Positions 15,934 through 25,660 are shown, numbered from the stretch's first letter. The stretch: 64,000 bases of DNA from Pauljensenia sp902373545 (GCF_041432775.1 NZ_JAPWAG010000003.1:108501-172500), one strand, 5' to 3'. Numbers and translations are program-made. Notes: generated from the sequence alone by a model not told the origin.

Positions 15934-17474
15934 GTGAGAAAGCACCGAGCGCCAAACGGTGCATTAAGACCAAGTAGGTGTCTCCTAGAAGGAGTAGAAT
16001 CAAACCGTGAGAAAGTACCGAGCGCCAAAAGGTACATTAAGACACGGTGAGGATTGCCGTCATAAGCTTGAGCTTCAACATGTCAGAAAGCACCGAGCGC
16101 CAAAAGGTGCATTAAGACACACCAAGCGCGAAGGACGCCAGAGCCACCAGAACCGCCTCAGAACGCACCGAGCACCAAAAGGTGCATTAAGACCCATTAT
16201 CGTTGGTCCACCCGAACTTGATGTTTTCGGGGTCAGAAAGCACCAAGCGCCAAAAGGTGCATTAAGACCAGGAATTTGGGTACTCTCCCACAGAATCGGA
16301 ATGATTGTCAGAAAGCACCGAGCACCAAGAGGTGCATTAAGACCTATAAGGAGTGTTATCATGCCGGTTACGGCGAGGATTGTCAGAAAGCACCGAGCGC
16401 CAAAAGGTGCATTAAGACCTGGAAATCGAATCCTCGAACGTCAGTACCTAGTTGGGGTCAGAAAGCGCCAAGCGCCACAAGGCGCATTAAGACTCGACGG
16501 CGAGCGCCTGGACAAGCGTGAACTTGAACGTGTCAGAAAGCACCAAGCGCTATAAGGTGCATTAAGACTAGTAATTGATGTTCCAGTCATTGGCTGTGTT
16601 GAACACAGTGAGTCAGAAAGCACCGAGCGCCAAAAGGTGCATTAAGACGCTTTCCAGCTAACACCCGAAGGCGATGTGTAAGCATGCCAGAAAGCACCAA
16701 GCTCCATAAGGTGCATTAAGACTCGTTACCCTCCGAGTGAGCAGTGTTCTCGATCTTGTCATCAGAAAGCACCAAGCGCCATAAGGTGCATTAAGACGAA
16801 CCAACAATGGTACTAACCTCATAGCCGCGCTGTGTGTGTCAGAAAGCACCGAGCGCCATAAGGTGCATTAAGACGGCACCGAGACACGGAACCGGCGAGA
16901 CTGGGGCCTGGGAAGTCAGAAAGTACCAAGCACCATAAGGTGCATTAAGACAGTGTGTCCGCGAACTTCTGCGTGGCGTCGGACGCAGCGTCAGAAAGCA
17001 CCGAGCGCCATAAGGTGCATTAAGACTCGTAGTAGTGGGCTGGCGTGAACTCACCCATAGCGGTGTCAGAAAGCACCGAGCGCCAAAAGGTGCATTAAGA
17101 CATGATCGTGCCGTCTGGGAGCGGGTTAGGGATGGTCAGAAAGCACCGAGCGCCAAGAGGCGCATTAAGACTGACGGTCTGTGAGCTCTATGAGGGACTC
17201 TTTCCTGGGTTAGAAAGCACCGAGCGCCAAACGGTGCATTAAGACCTTGAACCTCTTTTTGGCCTCCTCGTTTTGAAGAGTCGTCTGGTCAGATAGCACC
17301 GAGCGCCAAAAGGTGCATTAAGACTCGCCAGGCCTCACCCAGTAGGACGGCCCCATCACGGTCAGAAAGCACCGAGCGTCAAAAGGTGCAGTAAGACCAG
17401 GTTTAGGTCGGGGCCGGTGACGTGTCCGTCGGGAAGGGTCAGAAAGCACCGAGCATCACAGGACGCATAGCAAC
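15934..17474. CRISPR. CRISPR array, right segment (about 21 repeats)
   Basis: The same 37-bp repeat continues after the IS element from 15934 to the last copy at 17438-17474. Two copies preserve the repeat stem by double changes: 16007 has GTACC with GGTAC, and 16457 has GCGCC with GGCGC. The terminal copy at 17438 has many mismatches in its 3' half and runs into a terminator hairpin, marking the distal end. The stretch 15901-15933 is the remainder of a spacer orphaned by the IS element. Confidence 0.97.
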
Positions 17475-17510
17475 GGGGCCGCGCACGAGTTGTCGTGCGC
17501 GGCCCCGTTG
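17471..17510. terminator. 18-bp perfect hairpin between CRISPR array and subtilase gene
   Basis: CAACGGGGCCGCGCACGA pairs perfectly with TCGTGCGCGGCCCCGTTG around a GTTG loop. It overlaps the last bases of the final degenerate repeat and lies downstream of both the array and the minus-strand protease gene, so it may terminate both. The core GGGGCCGCGCACG stem recurs after the protease gene at 29855. Confidence 0.7.
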
Positions 17511-17571
17511 CGTCTCAGCCGGTATCCGACAGCCGGAATCCGACACCCGGAATCCGTCAGGCTACCAACAC

Positions 17572-20500
17572 CTACGTCAGCAGTCGGCCCGCGGCGTCGA
17601 ACACGTAGCGCGTGCCGTCAATCCAGCGCACGCCCGTCACCATGGCCCCCGAGCGCGTCAGGTAGTACCAATGGTCACCGTCCTTGAGCCAGCCGGTGTG
17701 TACCCACCCCGTGGAAGGATCCAGGTAGTACCAGGTGCCTCGGATCTTTGTCCAGCCAAAGGCTTGCGCCCCGTCGGCGCCGTAGTAGGACCACTTGCCG
17801 TCCACCCGGGACCAGCCGGTCACCACGTAGCCGCGCGCATCGAAGCGATACACCTTCCCATCGATGCGCAGGCGCACGTTCTTCGGGAAGGTGCCGTCGT
17901 CGTAACGCCACCACGTGCCCCGGGCACTGGTGACCCAGCGCCCAGCCCCGGCCTCGGCCACGCCAGAGGCGTCAGAACCGGAACCCGAACCATCCCCCGA
18001 CACAACCGTGAACGCGGTGGACACCGTGACGTCGTCGTCCGCGCGAGAATCGGAGTTACGCCCGAACGCCTCGACGCTCACGGACGCGCCACCAGAACCC
18101 GACCCACTGGCAACTGCTTGCGACAGGTCCACGCCGTCGGCCTGCAGGGTCACGCCGGATCCGGAGAACTCACCGCTCCCCTGCCCGGTCGCGACCTCCT
18201 TGCCGCCGACAAGCAACCGTGCCGAGGTGACGGACCCGGTCACGGTCACGCGCAGGGACACGCGCCCGGACAGGCTCTGCCCGGCCAGCGGCGCCCACGT
18301 CGAACCGTCGGCAGAGAACTCGACGTCCCCGACGACGGGCCGAGCCTGGTCCTTGAGCACCGCGTCCGAGGCGCTGAGCAGGCCCGCGCCCCGGTACTCG
18401 CGCTCGCCCTCGGGAGCGGACAGGCGATCCCAATTCGCGGGAGCGCCAGCCTGCTTGCGAGCCAGCTCGAGAATCTGAGAAGAATCCATCTCGGGGTGCA
18501 CCTGGCGCAGCGTCGCGATCACGCCGGCGGCCACGGGAGCGGCCATCGACGAATTCTTCACAACACCGCCCGACGACCCAAAGTCCCAGGTCTGCGACGT
18601 GTACACGTTCTCGCCGGGGGATGCGAACGCGACCGTCTGCTTGCCCCAGTTCGTGGTGAATGAGGGCTCGAGCATGCCCGTCGCCGGGTCCTGCCCGTCC
18701 ACCAGGCGCAGGCTGGACACGGGTACGACGTTGTCCATCATGCTCGGGATGGTCAGGCCGCTCCACGAGTCACGCTCGTAGGGCGCCCACGCATCGGTGG
18801 GCGACGAGGAATCCTTGATCGGCGGATTATCCAGGTCAATGCCTCCGCTTCCCGCGTCCACCACGTTGATGACGTCCTTCGACGCCGCGTAGTCGATGGC
18901 GCGGCGCATGGCTTCGCGCCCCGCAGCCTGGTTGGGTTCGTGAGGCATCCAGTACTTCCACGGGTCCGCCGCGTAAGAGGTGGTCGTCACCGAAATGCCA
19001 TGATCGGCGGCCCACACGTAGCCGCACACGAGGTACTCGGGGTAATGCTGCCCGTTGATGGGCGACTCCACGTCGATGGCGGCGACGCTCAGCGTCGGGT
19101 TCACGCCGGGTACGCCGCTGGAGACGCCGCGTCCGGCGATCGCGGAGGCCATCTGGGTGCCCAGCGTCGCGCCCGCCTTGCCCCACACCTGGGGTGCGCG
19201 CAGCGGGATGCCGTTGACGTTGCAGGACACGGACTTGTCGAAGTCGACGCGATCGTACATGTCCACAATCGTGTGCTCTAAGCCGTCCGCCATGACACCG
19301 ACCGTGACGGGCGCGCGCATGACGTCCACGCCCTGCGCGTCCAGCGCGCCGATGGCCTTCAAGTGCCACTGGTTATCGCCCGGCGGGTCGGGGAAGACGC
19401 CGCCGACGATCACCGGCGACTGCCCGGCCGGGGCAGGAGCATCCCCGCTCGCGACCACGGGCCCTCCGGCGGTCTCGACGGGCAGCACAGCCTCGTTACC
19501 GAGCACCGGCGCCTGGCGGGTGGGCCCCACCGAGTGGAACGAAATGCCAGCGTCGGACAGCTCCCCACCCAGGTCGCCGGCGAAGGTGGGCGAGCCCGAC
19601 TGGACGAAGAACGTGCCGAAGGCCGGGTACTGCGCGAGCACGAGCGCTCCCATGGACGAGGCCTTGGCGACCGCGCGCTCGAAGGTGGCCTCATCCGCTC
19701 CCGCGGCCAGGTTCACGGCGTAGTTGGCGGGCAGCTGATGCATCGGCAGGTCCGGCGAGATGATGCCGGGGGCGACGGGCTCGCCGGGCGCGGGGTCGTC
19801 CCCGGGGCCGGGAGCCGGGTCCGGGTCGGGCACGGCGTTCGGGTCGCGCGCGACCGTGAAGGCGATCTCGCCGCTGACGTCGTCGTCGGCGTTCTTGTCG
19901 TAGTTCAGGCCTTCGGCGTACACGACGGCCCGCAGGGTCACGTACTCCTGGCCGTCAGGTATCACCTGACGCAGGTCGACCTCGTCCGCGTCCAGGACCA
20001 GGGGCTCAGCAATGTATCCCGCTTCCGAGTCGGTGGACACGGAGGTGACGCCCGGGACGTCCAGGTTCAGGTAGGACACCGGCGCGTGCGCTGTCACGCG
20101 CATCTGCACGACCTCGGCGGGCAGGACCGCGCGCGGAAGGTCCGTCCATTCGCCGTCGCCGACGCGGTATTGGACGCCACGAATCATGGGCTGGGCCTGG
20201 TCACGCAGCACAGCGCCCAGAGCATCGGGGAAGCCCCACCCGCGGTATTCCTTGCCGTCAGCCGGGGCTGTGAGCCGCCCGTAGTCCCTGGCCGCCTGCT
20301 TGCGCATGATGTCGATGATCTGCTCGCCGGGCAGCATGGGGTGCGTCGACTTCACGAGGGCCGCGACGCCCGTAACGTGTGCGGCGGCCTTGGCCGTGCC
20401 CGAGGCGGATCCGTAGATCTGGGGGACGCGCCCACTCAGGTAGGTCGAGTAGATCGACTCACCCGGCGCCGCGAAGTCGACGGATGCGCCGTAGTTCGAC

Positions 20501-21747
20501 GTCTCCGAGCGCGTCAGCGTCGCGCGCAGCGAGTGGTCGTCCCAGTCCGCCTTGCCGACCGAGGCGACGGTGGCGACGCCGCTGACCATGGCGGGCACCA
20601 TCCGGGCCCCTTCGACGGAGCGGTTCGGAATGGGAGTCGCGTCGGTGGGCGAGTCACTGTCCGTCGTCGGATGGTCGAGGTCAACGCCTCGGTCACCGGC
20701 GGCGGCGATCACCGCGAGCCCGCGCGACTGGGCGCGGTGAATGGCGCGCTCAGCGGCCTCCAGGCCAGCGGCCTGCTCGGGATCGGTCGGGTTCCAGTAG
20801 ACCCACGGGTCCATCTGGAAGGAGTTGTGGATAATGTCCACCCCGTGGCTTGTGGCCCACTCGTAGGCGCACACGAGGGCCTCGGGGTACAGCTTGTCTC
20901 TGTCGTTGACGGCCTTGATCGACACGAGAGTCGCCTCCGGCGCGATACCGTCCATGCCGATGTCGTTGTGGTTGGCCGCGATGATGCCGGCGGTGTGCGT
21001 GCCGTGGGCAGGTCCGCCCTCCATCGGCCCCTCAACCGGGCTCGCGACGCCGTTGACGGCGCAGGAGACGGATCGCTCGGTATCCACCCGCCCCTCCAGG
21101 TCGGGCTGCGTGTCGTCAATGCGGGTGTCGATGACGCCCACGGTCACCGGGGCGCGCGTCACGGCGACGGCGGCGGCTTCCTTGGCGCCCATGGCCTCGG
21201 CGCCCCAGTTCGTGCCGGACGAGGCAACGGGACTGTTCGGGCCCGGAATCGTCGGGGCGGCATCCGCGTCGGCGGCATCCGCGTCAGGGGCGTCCGCGTC
21301 AGGGGCGTCCGCGGCCGCGGCGGCGTCAGGCGCGGCGGCGGCATCCGGGGGCGGAAGCGGGTTCGTGAACCGCTCGATGTCAGGCACCGCGGCGACGCGG
21401 GTCGGACCAATCGAATGGACGCTCACCCCAGCCTTCGCCAGGGCGGCAGCCAGGTCGGGCGCGAACGAGGCCGACTCACTTTGGGCAAAAAGGGTGCCCA
21501 ACTGTGGGTAGTCCGTCATGAGAATCCCACCGACGGTGGGAATCAGGTCGATAGCAGTGGCCATCTCGCTCTCACCGGCGTTGGGATCGAGGTTGATGGC
21601 GTAGTTCATGAGGCCCGCGCTGGATCTGGCGGGCGCGACCAAGCCGACGTTGTCGTCGGCGCTGGTGGGCGGGGCGGTCGCCGTGGCCACGCTCATCGAT
21701 AGAGCGAGGGCCGCGGCGAGGCCAATGCGTGCAATAGTGCGGCGCAT
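17572..21747 (-). CDS. Secreted double-subtilase (S8) paralogue, catalytic residues lost, wall-binding repeats
   Basis: A 1391-residue exported protein. The ATG at 21747 matches the MRR start of two paralogues and has GAGGAA upstream; a GTG eight codons earlier is less likely. A signal peptide (IARIGLAAALALSMSVATATA) is followed by two subtilase-like modules, each preceded by an inhibitor-like segment (LMNYAINL...FAQSESASFAPDLA). Module 1 keeps D207 (VIDT) and H249 (HGTHTAG), but the serine motif GTS is GTA (A452, SGTAKAAAH) and the oxyanion Asn context is AAAGDRG. Module 2 has lost the Asp (VGVMADG) and His (LGTQMAS) but keeps SSMAAP. Four aromatic repeats (GTWYYLDPSTG, DHWYYLTRSG) of the cell-wall-binding type end the protein. 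Neither module should be proteolytic; a binding, inhibitory or decoy role is possible. Confidence 0.88.
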   Translation of the reverse strand: MRRTIARIGLAAALALSMSVATATAPPTSADDNVGLVAPARSSAGLMNYAINLDPNAGESEMATAIDLIPTVGGILMTDYPQLGTLFAQSESASFAPDLAAALAKAGVSVHSIGPTRVAAVPDIERFTNPLPPPDAAAAPDAAAAADAPDADAPDADAADADAAPTIPGPNSPVASSGTNWGAEAMGAKEAAAVAVTRAPVTVGVIDTRIDDTQPDLEGRVDTERSVSCAVNGVASPVEGPMEGGPAHGTHTAGIIAANHNDIGMDGIAPEATLVSIKAVNDRDKLYPEALVCAYEWATSHGVDIIHNSFQMDPWVYWNPTDPEQAAGLEAAERAIHRAQSRGLAVIAAAGDRGVDLDHPTTDSDSPTDATPIPNRSVEGARMVPAMVSGVATVASVGKADWDDHSLRATLTRSETSNYGASVDFAAPGESIYSTYLSGRVPQIYGSASGTAKAAAHVTGVAALVKSTHPMLPGEQIIDIMRKQAARDYGRLTAPADGKEYRGWGFPDALGAVLRDQAQPMIRGVQYRVGDGEWTDLPRAVLPAEVVQMRVTAHAPVSYLNLDVPGVTSVSTDSEAGYIAEPLVLDADEVDLRQVIPDGQEYVTLRAVVYAEGLNYDKNADDDVSGEIAFTVARDPNAVPDPDPAPGPGDDPAPGEPVAPGIISPDLPMHQLPANYAVNLAAGADEATFERAVAKASSMGALVLAQYPAFGTFFVQSGSPTFAGDLGGELSDAGISFHSVGPTRQAPVLGNEAVLPVETAGGPVVASGDAPAPAGQSPVIVGGVFPDPPGDNQWHLKAIGALDAQGVDVMRAPVTVGVMADGLEHTIVDMYDRVDFDKSVSCNVNGIPLRAPQVWGKAGATLGTQMASAIAGRGVSSGVPGVNPTLSVAAIDVESPINGQHYPEYLVCGYVWAADHGISVTTTSYAADPWKYWMPHEPNQAAGREAMRRAIDYAASKDVINVVDAGSGGIDLDNPPIKDSSSPTDAWAPYERDSWSGLTIPSMMDNVVPVSSLRLVDGQDPATGMLEPSFTTNWGKQTVAFASPGENVYTSQTWDFGSSGGVVKNSSMAAPVAAGVIATLRQVHPEMDSSQILELARKQAGAPANWDRLSAPEGEREYRGAGLLSASDAVLKDQARPVVGDVEFSADGSTWAPLAGQSLSGRVSLRVTVTGSVTSARLLVGGKEVATGQGSGEFSGSGVTLQADGVDLSQAVASGSGSGGASVSVEAFGRNSDSRADDDVTVSTAFTVVSGDGSGSGSDASGVAEAGAGRWVTSARGTWWRYDDGTFPKNVRLRIDGKVYRFDARGYVVTGWSRVDGKWSYYGADGAQAFGWTKIRGTWYYLDPSTGWVHTGWLKDGDHWYYLTRSGAMVTGVRWIDGTRYVFDAAGRLLT

Positions 21748-22126
21748 AGTTCCTCGACTTTCAATTGTCACTGCGCGCGGACAACTTCGTCCACGCAGTA
21801 ACCATGATCCACAGGTTTGTCAATACACACAAATCACAGAGGCAAGTCATCCATATACAAGTGTTTACGCCGACATACAAGCCAAATAATTACTTGAATA
21901 ATTCTCACGCAATCACCATATGCCAAAACATAAACACCCAAACCGTGACCATATGCCATATAAGCATCTGCACCTGCTTGACACCGCCTACTGCCCTCCC
22001 ATATCCCATGCCCTCCCCCGCACGACACACTGCCCGCGGAGGCGGCCCAGGCCTCGCACACGCGCGAACGAGGCCTCCCCGAAAACGCCCGGGGAGGCCT
22101 CGTCGATGATGACCGCGCAGGGAGGG
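21748..22126 (-). promoter_or_regulatory. Upstream region of the subtilase paralogue with conserved leader
   Basis: The ~78 bases before the start share a block with the other two subtilase genes: a CAAAC(C/T)-(C/T)-(T)(A)GGAT-like segment and, next to the start, GACAAT(T)GAAAGTCGAGGAAC. This suggests a common promoter and 5' UTR carried along by gene duplication. TTGACA at about 21822 (minus strand) may be a -35 element, but no good -10 is placed. The remaining ~300 bases (21830-22126) are AT-richer and hold no supportable gene. Confidence 0.5.
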
Positions 22127-23416
22127 CTACTCCCGCAAACGCGCCGTCCGCTTGGAGGGGTGACGGCGGTCCTCACCCTTCCACCACGGCATCCACGCGC
22201 GGTAGCCATCGCCCGGCGGAGTGGGTGAGTCGGGTTCAAAGCCGAGCTCCTCGGGTGTCTCGGGGATGCGGTCGACGAGGAAGTACTTGTCCTTGTCATC
22301 GCAGTGTTCGCGCACGATGGTGCGGAACTCGCCCAGCTCGCAGTACAGGACGCCCGTGATCGGATTCCTCTTGTACACCACGATCTTGTACAGCCAGTAG
22401 GCGAACAGCGCGACGTTGGCCGCGAGCGCGGCCACCGCGCACGCGATGTTCGCGCGCGGGTCCATGGTCGCGAAGTTGAAGATGTCCGAGGGAGGGACCA
22501 AGACCTCGGGCAGGAGGGTGTTCATAGAGATCCAGAAGACCAGGGTGAAGCAGCGGAACCAGATCCACTGCCCCTTCGCCCACGTGAACGCGGGGATCGT
22601 GCAGGCGAGCAGCAGGGCGAGCGTGCAGTACCACGTGTAGTCGGCCAGCGAATTGTACAAGAACGCGTGGTTCCACAGGTCGTAGGCGATCACCCACGGC
22701 CACACCATGTCCACCCAGATGAGGCCTCGAACGTCGCGCTTGCCGGGCGAGGTCACGATGATCTTGCCCAGGCCCGTGATCGTGATGATGTTGAGCAGTC
22801 CGGCCGCGGCGGACAGGAGGTTCCAGTAGCCGCCGATCGTTCGGAAGCCCGTCTCCGGGTCGATGCCGACGTGGCGGGCCTCCAGGTTGGCGGCGACCTC
22901 CTGGTACCACTGGGCGGAGTGCAGCTCGGCGGTGACGCCGCGCGCCTCGGGCAGGCCTGCGATCATATCGATGGTGTGCGCGTCGTTGACGCCCTTCAGG
23001 CACTGCCAGTCGGCGCCGCACGCGTAGTATGCATCCGCGTTGAAGTAGATCGTCAGGTCGCGGATGTTGGCCTCCATGATGTTGACGGCCAGGCCGATCC
23101 ACAGGGCCACGCCCAGCCAGATCGCGTACTTGTGTGCCTTGACGGGGTTGCGTTTCGCGTAGACCAGGACCGTGCCCGTCATGGTGGCGGTCAGGATCAT
23201 GATCGCGTACTTGCCGAACGGGAACCAGCCCACCATCGGGGTCCCATGGATCCACGCGTAGGGCATGAGGGCGATGCCGCCCACGGTCCACACGGCGAAG
23301 ATCGTCCAGTTCCACCGCCGGTTAATCTCCGCGACGAGAATCTGGGCGGCGAGCACCAGCAGCCAGATGAGGTACACCTTGGGAGTCCCAAGCTCCCACA
23401 GGAAAAGCGAGTCCAC
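22127..23416 (-). CDS. Polytopic membrane protein, DUF5692-like
   Basis: A 429-residue protein with about nine hydrophobic segments (for example VYLIWLLVLAAQILVAEI, YAIMILTATMTGTVLVYA, ANIACAVAALAANVALFAYWLY). It shares WVIAYDLWNHAFLYNSLADYTWY and a C-terminal cytoplasmic 'DKDKYFLVDRIPETPEELGF' segment with the protein at 24623, so the two are paralogues. The GTG start at 23416 has AAGGAG six bases upstream. An extra 50-residue extracytoplasmic loop (ACGADWQCLKGVND) carries two cysteines. The function is unknown. It is divergent from the SRPBCC-like gene, with about 170 bases between. Confidence 0.75.
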   Translation of the reverse strand: MDSLFLWELGTPKVYLIWLLVLAAQILVAEINRRWNWTIFAVWTVGGIALMPYAWIHGTPMVGWFPFGKYAIMILTATMTGTVLVYAKRNPVKAHKYAIWLGVALWIGLAVNIMEANIRDLTIYFNADAYYACGADWQCLKGVNDAHTIDMIAGLPEARGVTAELHSAQWYQEVAANLEARHVGIDPETGFRTIGGYWNLLSAAAGLLNIITITGLGKIIVTSPGKRDVRGLIWVDMVWPWVIAYDLWNHAFLYNSLADYTWYCTLALLLACTIPAFTWAKGQWIWFRCFTLVFWISMNTLLPEVLVPPSDIFNFATMDPRANIACAVAALAANVALFAYWLYKIVVYKRNPITGVLYCELGEFRTIVREHCDDKDKYFLVDRIPETPEELGFEPDSPTPPGDGYRAWMPWWKGEDRRHPSKRTARLRE

Positions 23417-23585
23417 AGCATTCTCCTTTGAATGTGCAACCGGGCTAATAGTTGTCGGCTATCATAGTCCCAAACACTAACCTAGCGTGCGGGGTTCACC
23501 GTGGAATCCCATAACGCGCCGGGGCTCCCCCAAGGCCCGCACCAGCGGGAGCACCCCTCGTCAATTTCCTCAAGGAGGAGGACTC

Positions 23586-24623
23586 ATGACACGCCTACCC
23601 CGTCGTACCCTCTGCGCCGCCGGCCTGACCGGAACCGCCGCGCTCCTGGGCGGCATGTACGCCTTCAGCCAGCTGAGCGGGAAGGCCACGCCCGAGGAGC
23701 AGGCCTGGCACTACCCGGGCGATGACCTCATCGACGCCAACTACGACAACGGCTACTCTTCGACCTACGCGATCACGATCGACGCGCCCGCCTACGCGGT
23801 GTGGCGTCTTTTCAAGCAGATCGGCGCGGAAAAGTCCGGGTCCTTCTCCTCGGAGTTCCTCGAGCGCGTCTTCGCGCGCCTGCCCTTCTTCAACTCCTAC
23901 GAGATCCAGGAGGAGTTCCAGCAGCCCGACTCGATGGTGCCCGGCGACATCGCGGCCTTCGACTTCCACGGCATGTCGATGGAGTGGGCAGACGTCGTGC
24001 CCGGCAAGTACATGGTCCAGTGGGTCGACACGAAGAACCCGCCCAAGGCGCCCGGCTCCTACGCGTTCCGCTTCCCCGGGATGACGAACTTCGCGGCCGC
24101 CTGGTGCTTCTACATGGTGCCCCTGTCGGGCGGGCGCACGCGCCTCATCAACCACTGGCGCATCGGCTACGAGCCCGCCTCCCCCGCCATGAAAGCCCTG
24201 AACTGGATCAACATCGAGTTCATCGGCGGATGCATGACCCACCTGCAAAACCTCTACGTCAAGCGCGTCCTCGAGTTCAAGAAGAAGCAGCACCTGACGG
24301 GCCGATTCATGCGCGGCATGCTGGGCGGGCGCTTCTTCAACTCGGGCACGCCCGCCGGGCGCTACGACGGCACTCCCCTGTTCGAGGAGACCTTCACCCA
24401 GTGGTTCCGCTACGGCCGGTCCGCTCCGGCCGTCGCCGAGATCCGCCCGCCCGTCACCGACGACCCGTCGTGGCCGCCGACGGGCGCGGACAGCCCGTGG
24501 GCGGGCGAGGTCGACGCCTCCTACTTCGAGGGCTGGAGGGAGCCCGCCTTCTCCTGGGAGGAGCAGATCCGCCAGAAGATGGAACGCACCTACCTGCCCA
24601 ATTGGGGGAAGGAGCAACGCTGA
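23586..24623 (+). CDS. SRPBCC/START-like protein with N-terminal twin-arginine-type segment
   Basis: A 345-residue protein. The N-terminus (TRLPRRTLCAAGLTGTAALLGG) looks like a Tat signal or membrane anchor. The body matches the SRPBCC pattern: Y-ITIDAPAYAVWRLFKQIGAEKSGSFSSEFLE, then PGDI, RLINHWRIGY. This fold binds hydrophobic ligands in a helix-grip cavity; the ligand cannot be inferred. AAGGAGGAGG precedes the ATG by three to four bases. The stop overlaps the next gene by TGATG, so it is co-translated with a DUF5692-like membrane protein, which suggests that they work together at the membrane. Confidence 0.75.
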   Translation: MTRLPRRTLCAAGLTGTAALLGGMYAFSQLSGKATPEEQAWHYPGDDLIDANYDNGYSSTYAITIDAPAYAVWRLFKQIGAEKSGSFSSEFLERVFARLPFFNSYEIQEEFQQPDSMVPGDIAAFDFHGMSMEWADVVPGKYMVQWVDTKNPPKAPGSYAFRFPGMTNFAAAWCFYMVPLSGGRTRLINHWRIGYEPASPAMKALNWINIEFIGGCMTHLQNLYVKRVLEFKKKQHLTGRFMRGMLGGRFFNSGTPAGRYDGTPLFEETFTQWFRYGRSAPAVAEIRPPVTDDPSWPPTGADSPWAGEVDASYFEGWREPAFSWEEQIRQKMERTYLPNWGKEQR

Positions 24624-25660
24624 TGGGCGCCGTCACTCCCCCGGACTACCCGACGCTCTTCTTTTTCGAGGTCGGCCAGTGGTGGGACTACGCGATGCTC
24701 TTCCTCGTCGTCGCCCTCCTCGCGGGCGGGGCGTGGCTGGCTCAGCGCAACATGTGGGTGGTCCTCGCGCTCTTCGTGATCGTGCCCATCGCCCTGACGA
24801 TCTTCTGGTGGCCGCACTCGACGGCGGGGACGGCCTCGGCGGGCTGGTTCCCGATCGTGAAACAGTACTCGGCGCTGGCGGGGTCCCTGTGCCTCGTCGC
24901 CCTGCAGGTCTTCCCGAGGCTGCGCTACAACCGCTGGTACCTGATCATCCCGCCCGCGATCCTCGCGGTGAATATCGCCGAGGCCGTGGTGCGCGACTTC
25001 CAGTGCTACGGGATTCACGGGGTGGATCCCTCGCAGGGGATGGTCACGTGGGGCGGGCCGTGGAACGTCATGAACGGCATTGCGGGCATCTTGAACCTGC
25101 TCGCGATCTCCGGGTGGGTCGGGATCTTCGTCTCCAAGGGCAAGGAACGCGCCCTCATCTGGGGCGACCTGACGATCGGGTGGATCATCGCCTACGACCT
25201 GTGGAACCTCGCGTACGTGTACAACTGCCTGGCGGACCGGGCGTGGTACTCGGGCGTGGCGCTGCTGGCCTCGTGCACGATCCCCGTGCTCATGAAGTTC
25301 GGGCGCGGCGCATGGATCCAGTACCGCGCGTACACGCTCACGCTGTGGTCGGGCGTCGTGCTCACGTTCCCGCACTTCATGCACGATTCGATGTTCGCCC
25401 ACCGCAGCGCCCACAACCCCTGGGCGATGCTCATCCTCTCGGCGGCGGCGCTGGTGGCGAACATGTGGGTGTTCGGCGCGCACGTGCGCACCATCGTCTC
25501 CAAGCGGCGCAACCCGCTCACGCAGGAGGTCCACGCCGACGAGGCCACCTACGCCTCGTGGGTCCGTGACCTCGCGTCCGACAAGGACAAGGAGCTCATC
25601 GCCGCGCGCCTGGGCACGACGCCCGAGGAAGCGGGGTTCGTGGCTACGGATCAACGATAG
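24623..25660 (+). CDS. Polytopic membrane protein, DUF5692-like (paralogue)
   Basis: A 345-residue membrane protein translationally coupled to the SRPBCC-like gene (TGATG). The hydrophobic segments resemble those of the protein at 22127: WGDLTIGWIIAYDLWNLAYVYNCLADRAWYS, ILSAAALVANMWVFGAHV. The C-terminal 'DLASDKDKELIAARLGTTPEEAGF' tail also recurs as a fragment at 29111. No transporter motif is recognised. The family probably acts with the neighbouring lipid-binding-like protein, which is inference. Confidence 0.75.
   Translation: MGAVTPPDYPTLFFFEVGQWWDYAMLFLVVALLAGGAWLAQRNMWVVLALFVIVPIALTIFWWPHSTAGTASAGWFPIVKQYSALAGSLCLVALQVFPRLRYNRWYLIIPPAILAVNIAEAVVRDFQCYGIHGVDPSQGMVTWGGPWNVMNGIAGILNLLAISGWVGIFVSKGKERALIWGDLTIGWIIAYDLWNLAYVYNCLADRAWYSGVALLASCTIPVLMKFGRGAWIQYRAYTLTLWSGVVLTFPHFMHDSMFAHRSAHNPWAMLILSAAALVANMWVFGAHVRTIVSKRRNPLTQEVHADEATYASWVRDLASDKDKELIAARLGTTPEEAGFVATDQR

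Noticed and set aside
12112..17100. Many small frames with repeated RKHRAPKGALR or LNAPFGARCFLT peptides
   Set aside because: These are translations of the CRISPR repeat itself, not proteins.
19363..21702. A 779-codon plus-strand frame
   Set aside because: Antisense shadow of the subtilase-like gene; low-complexity translation, no ribosome site.
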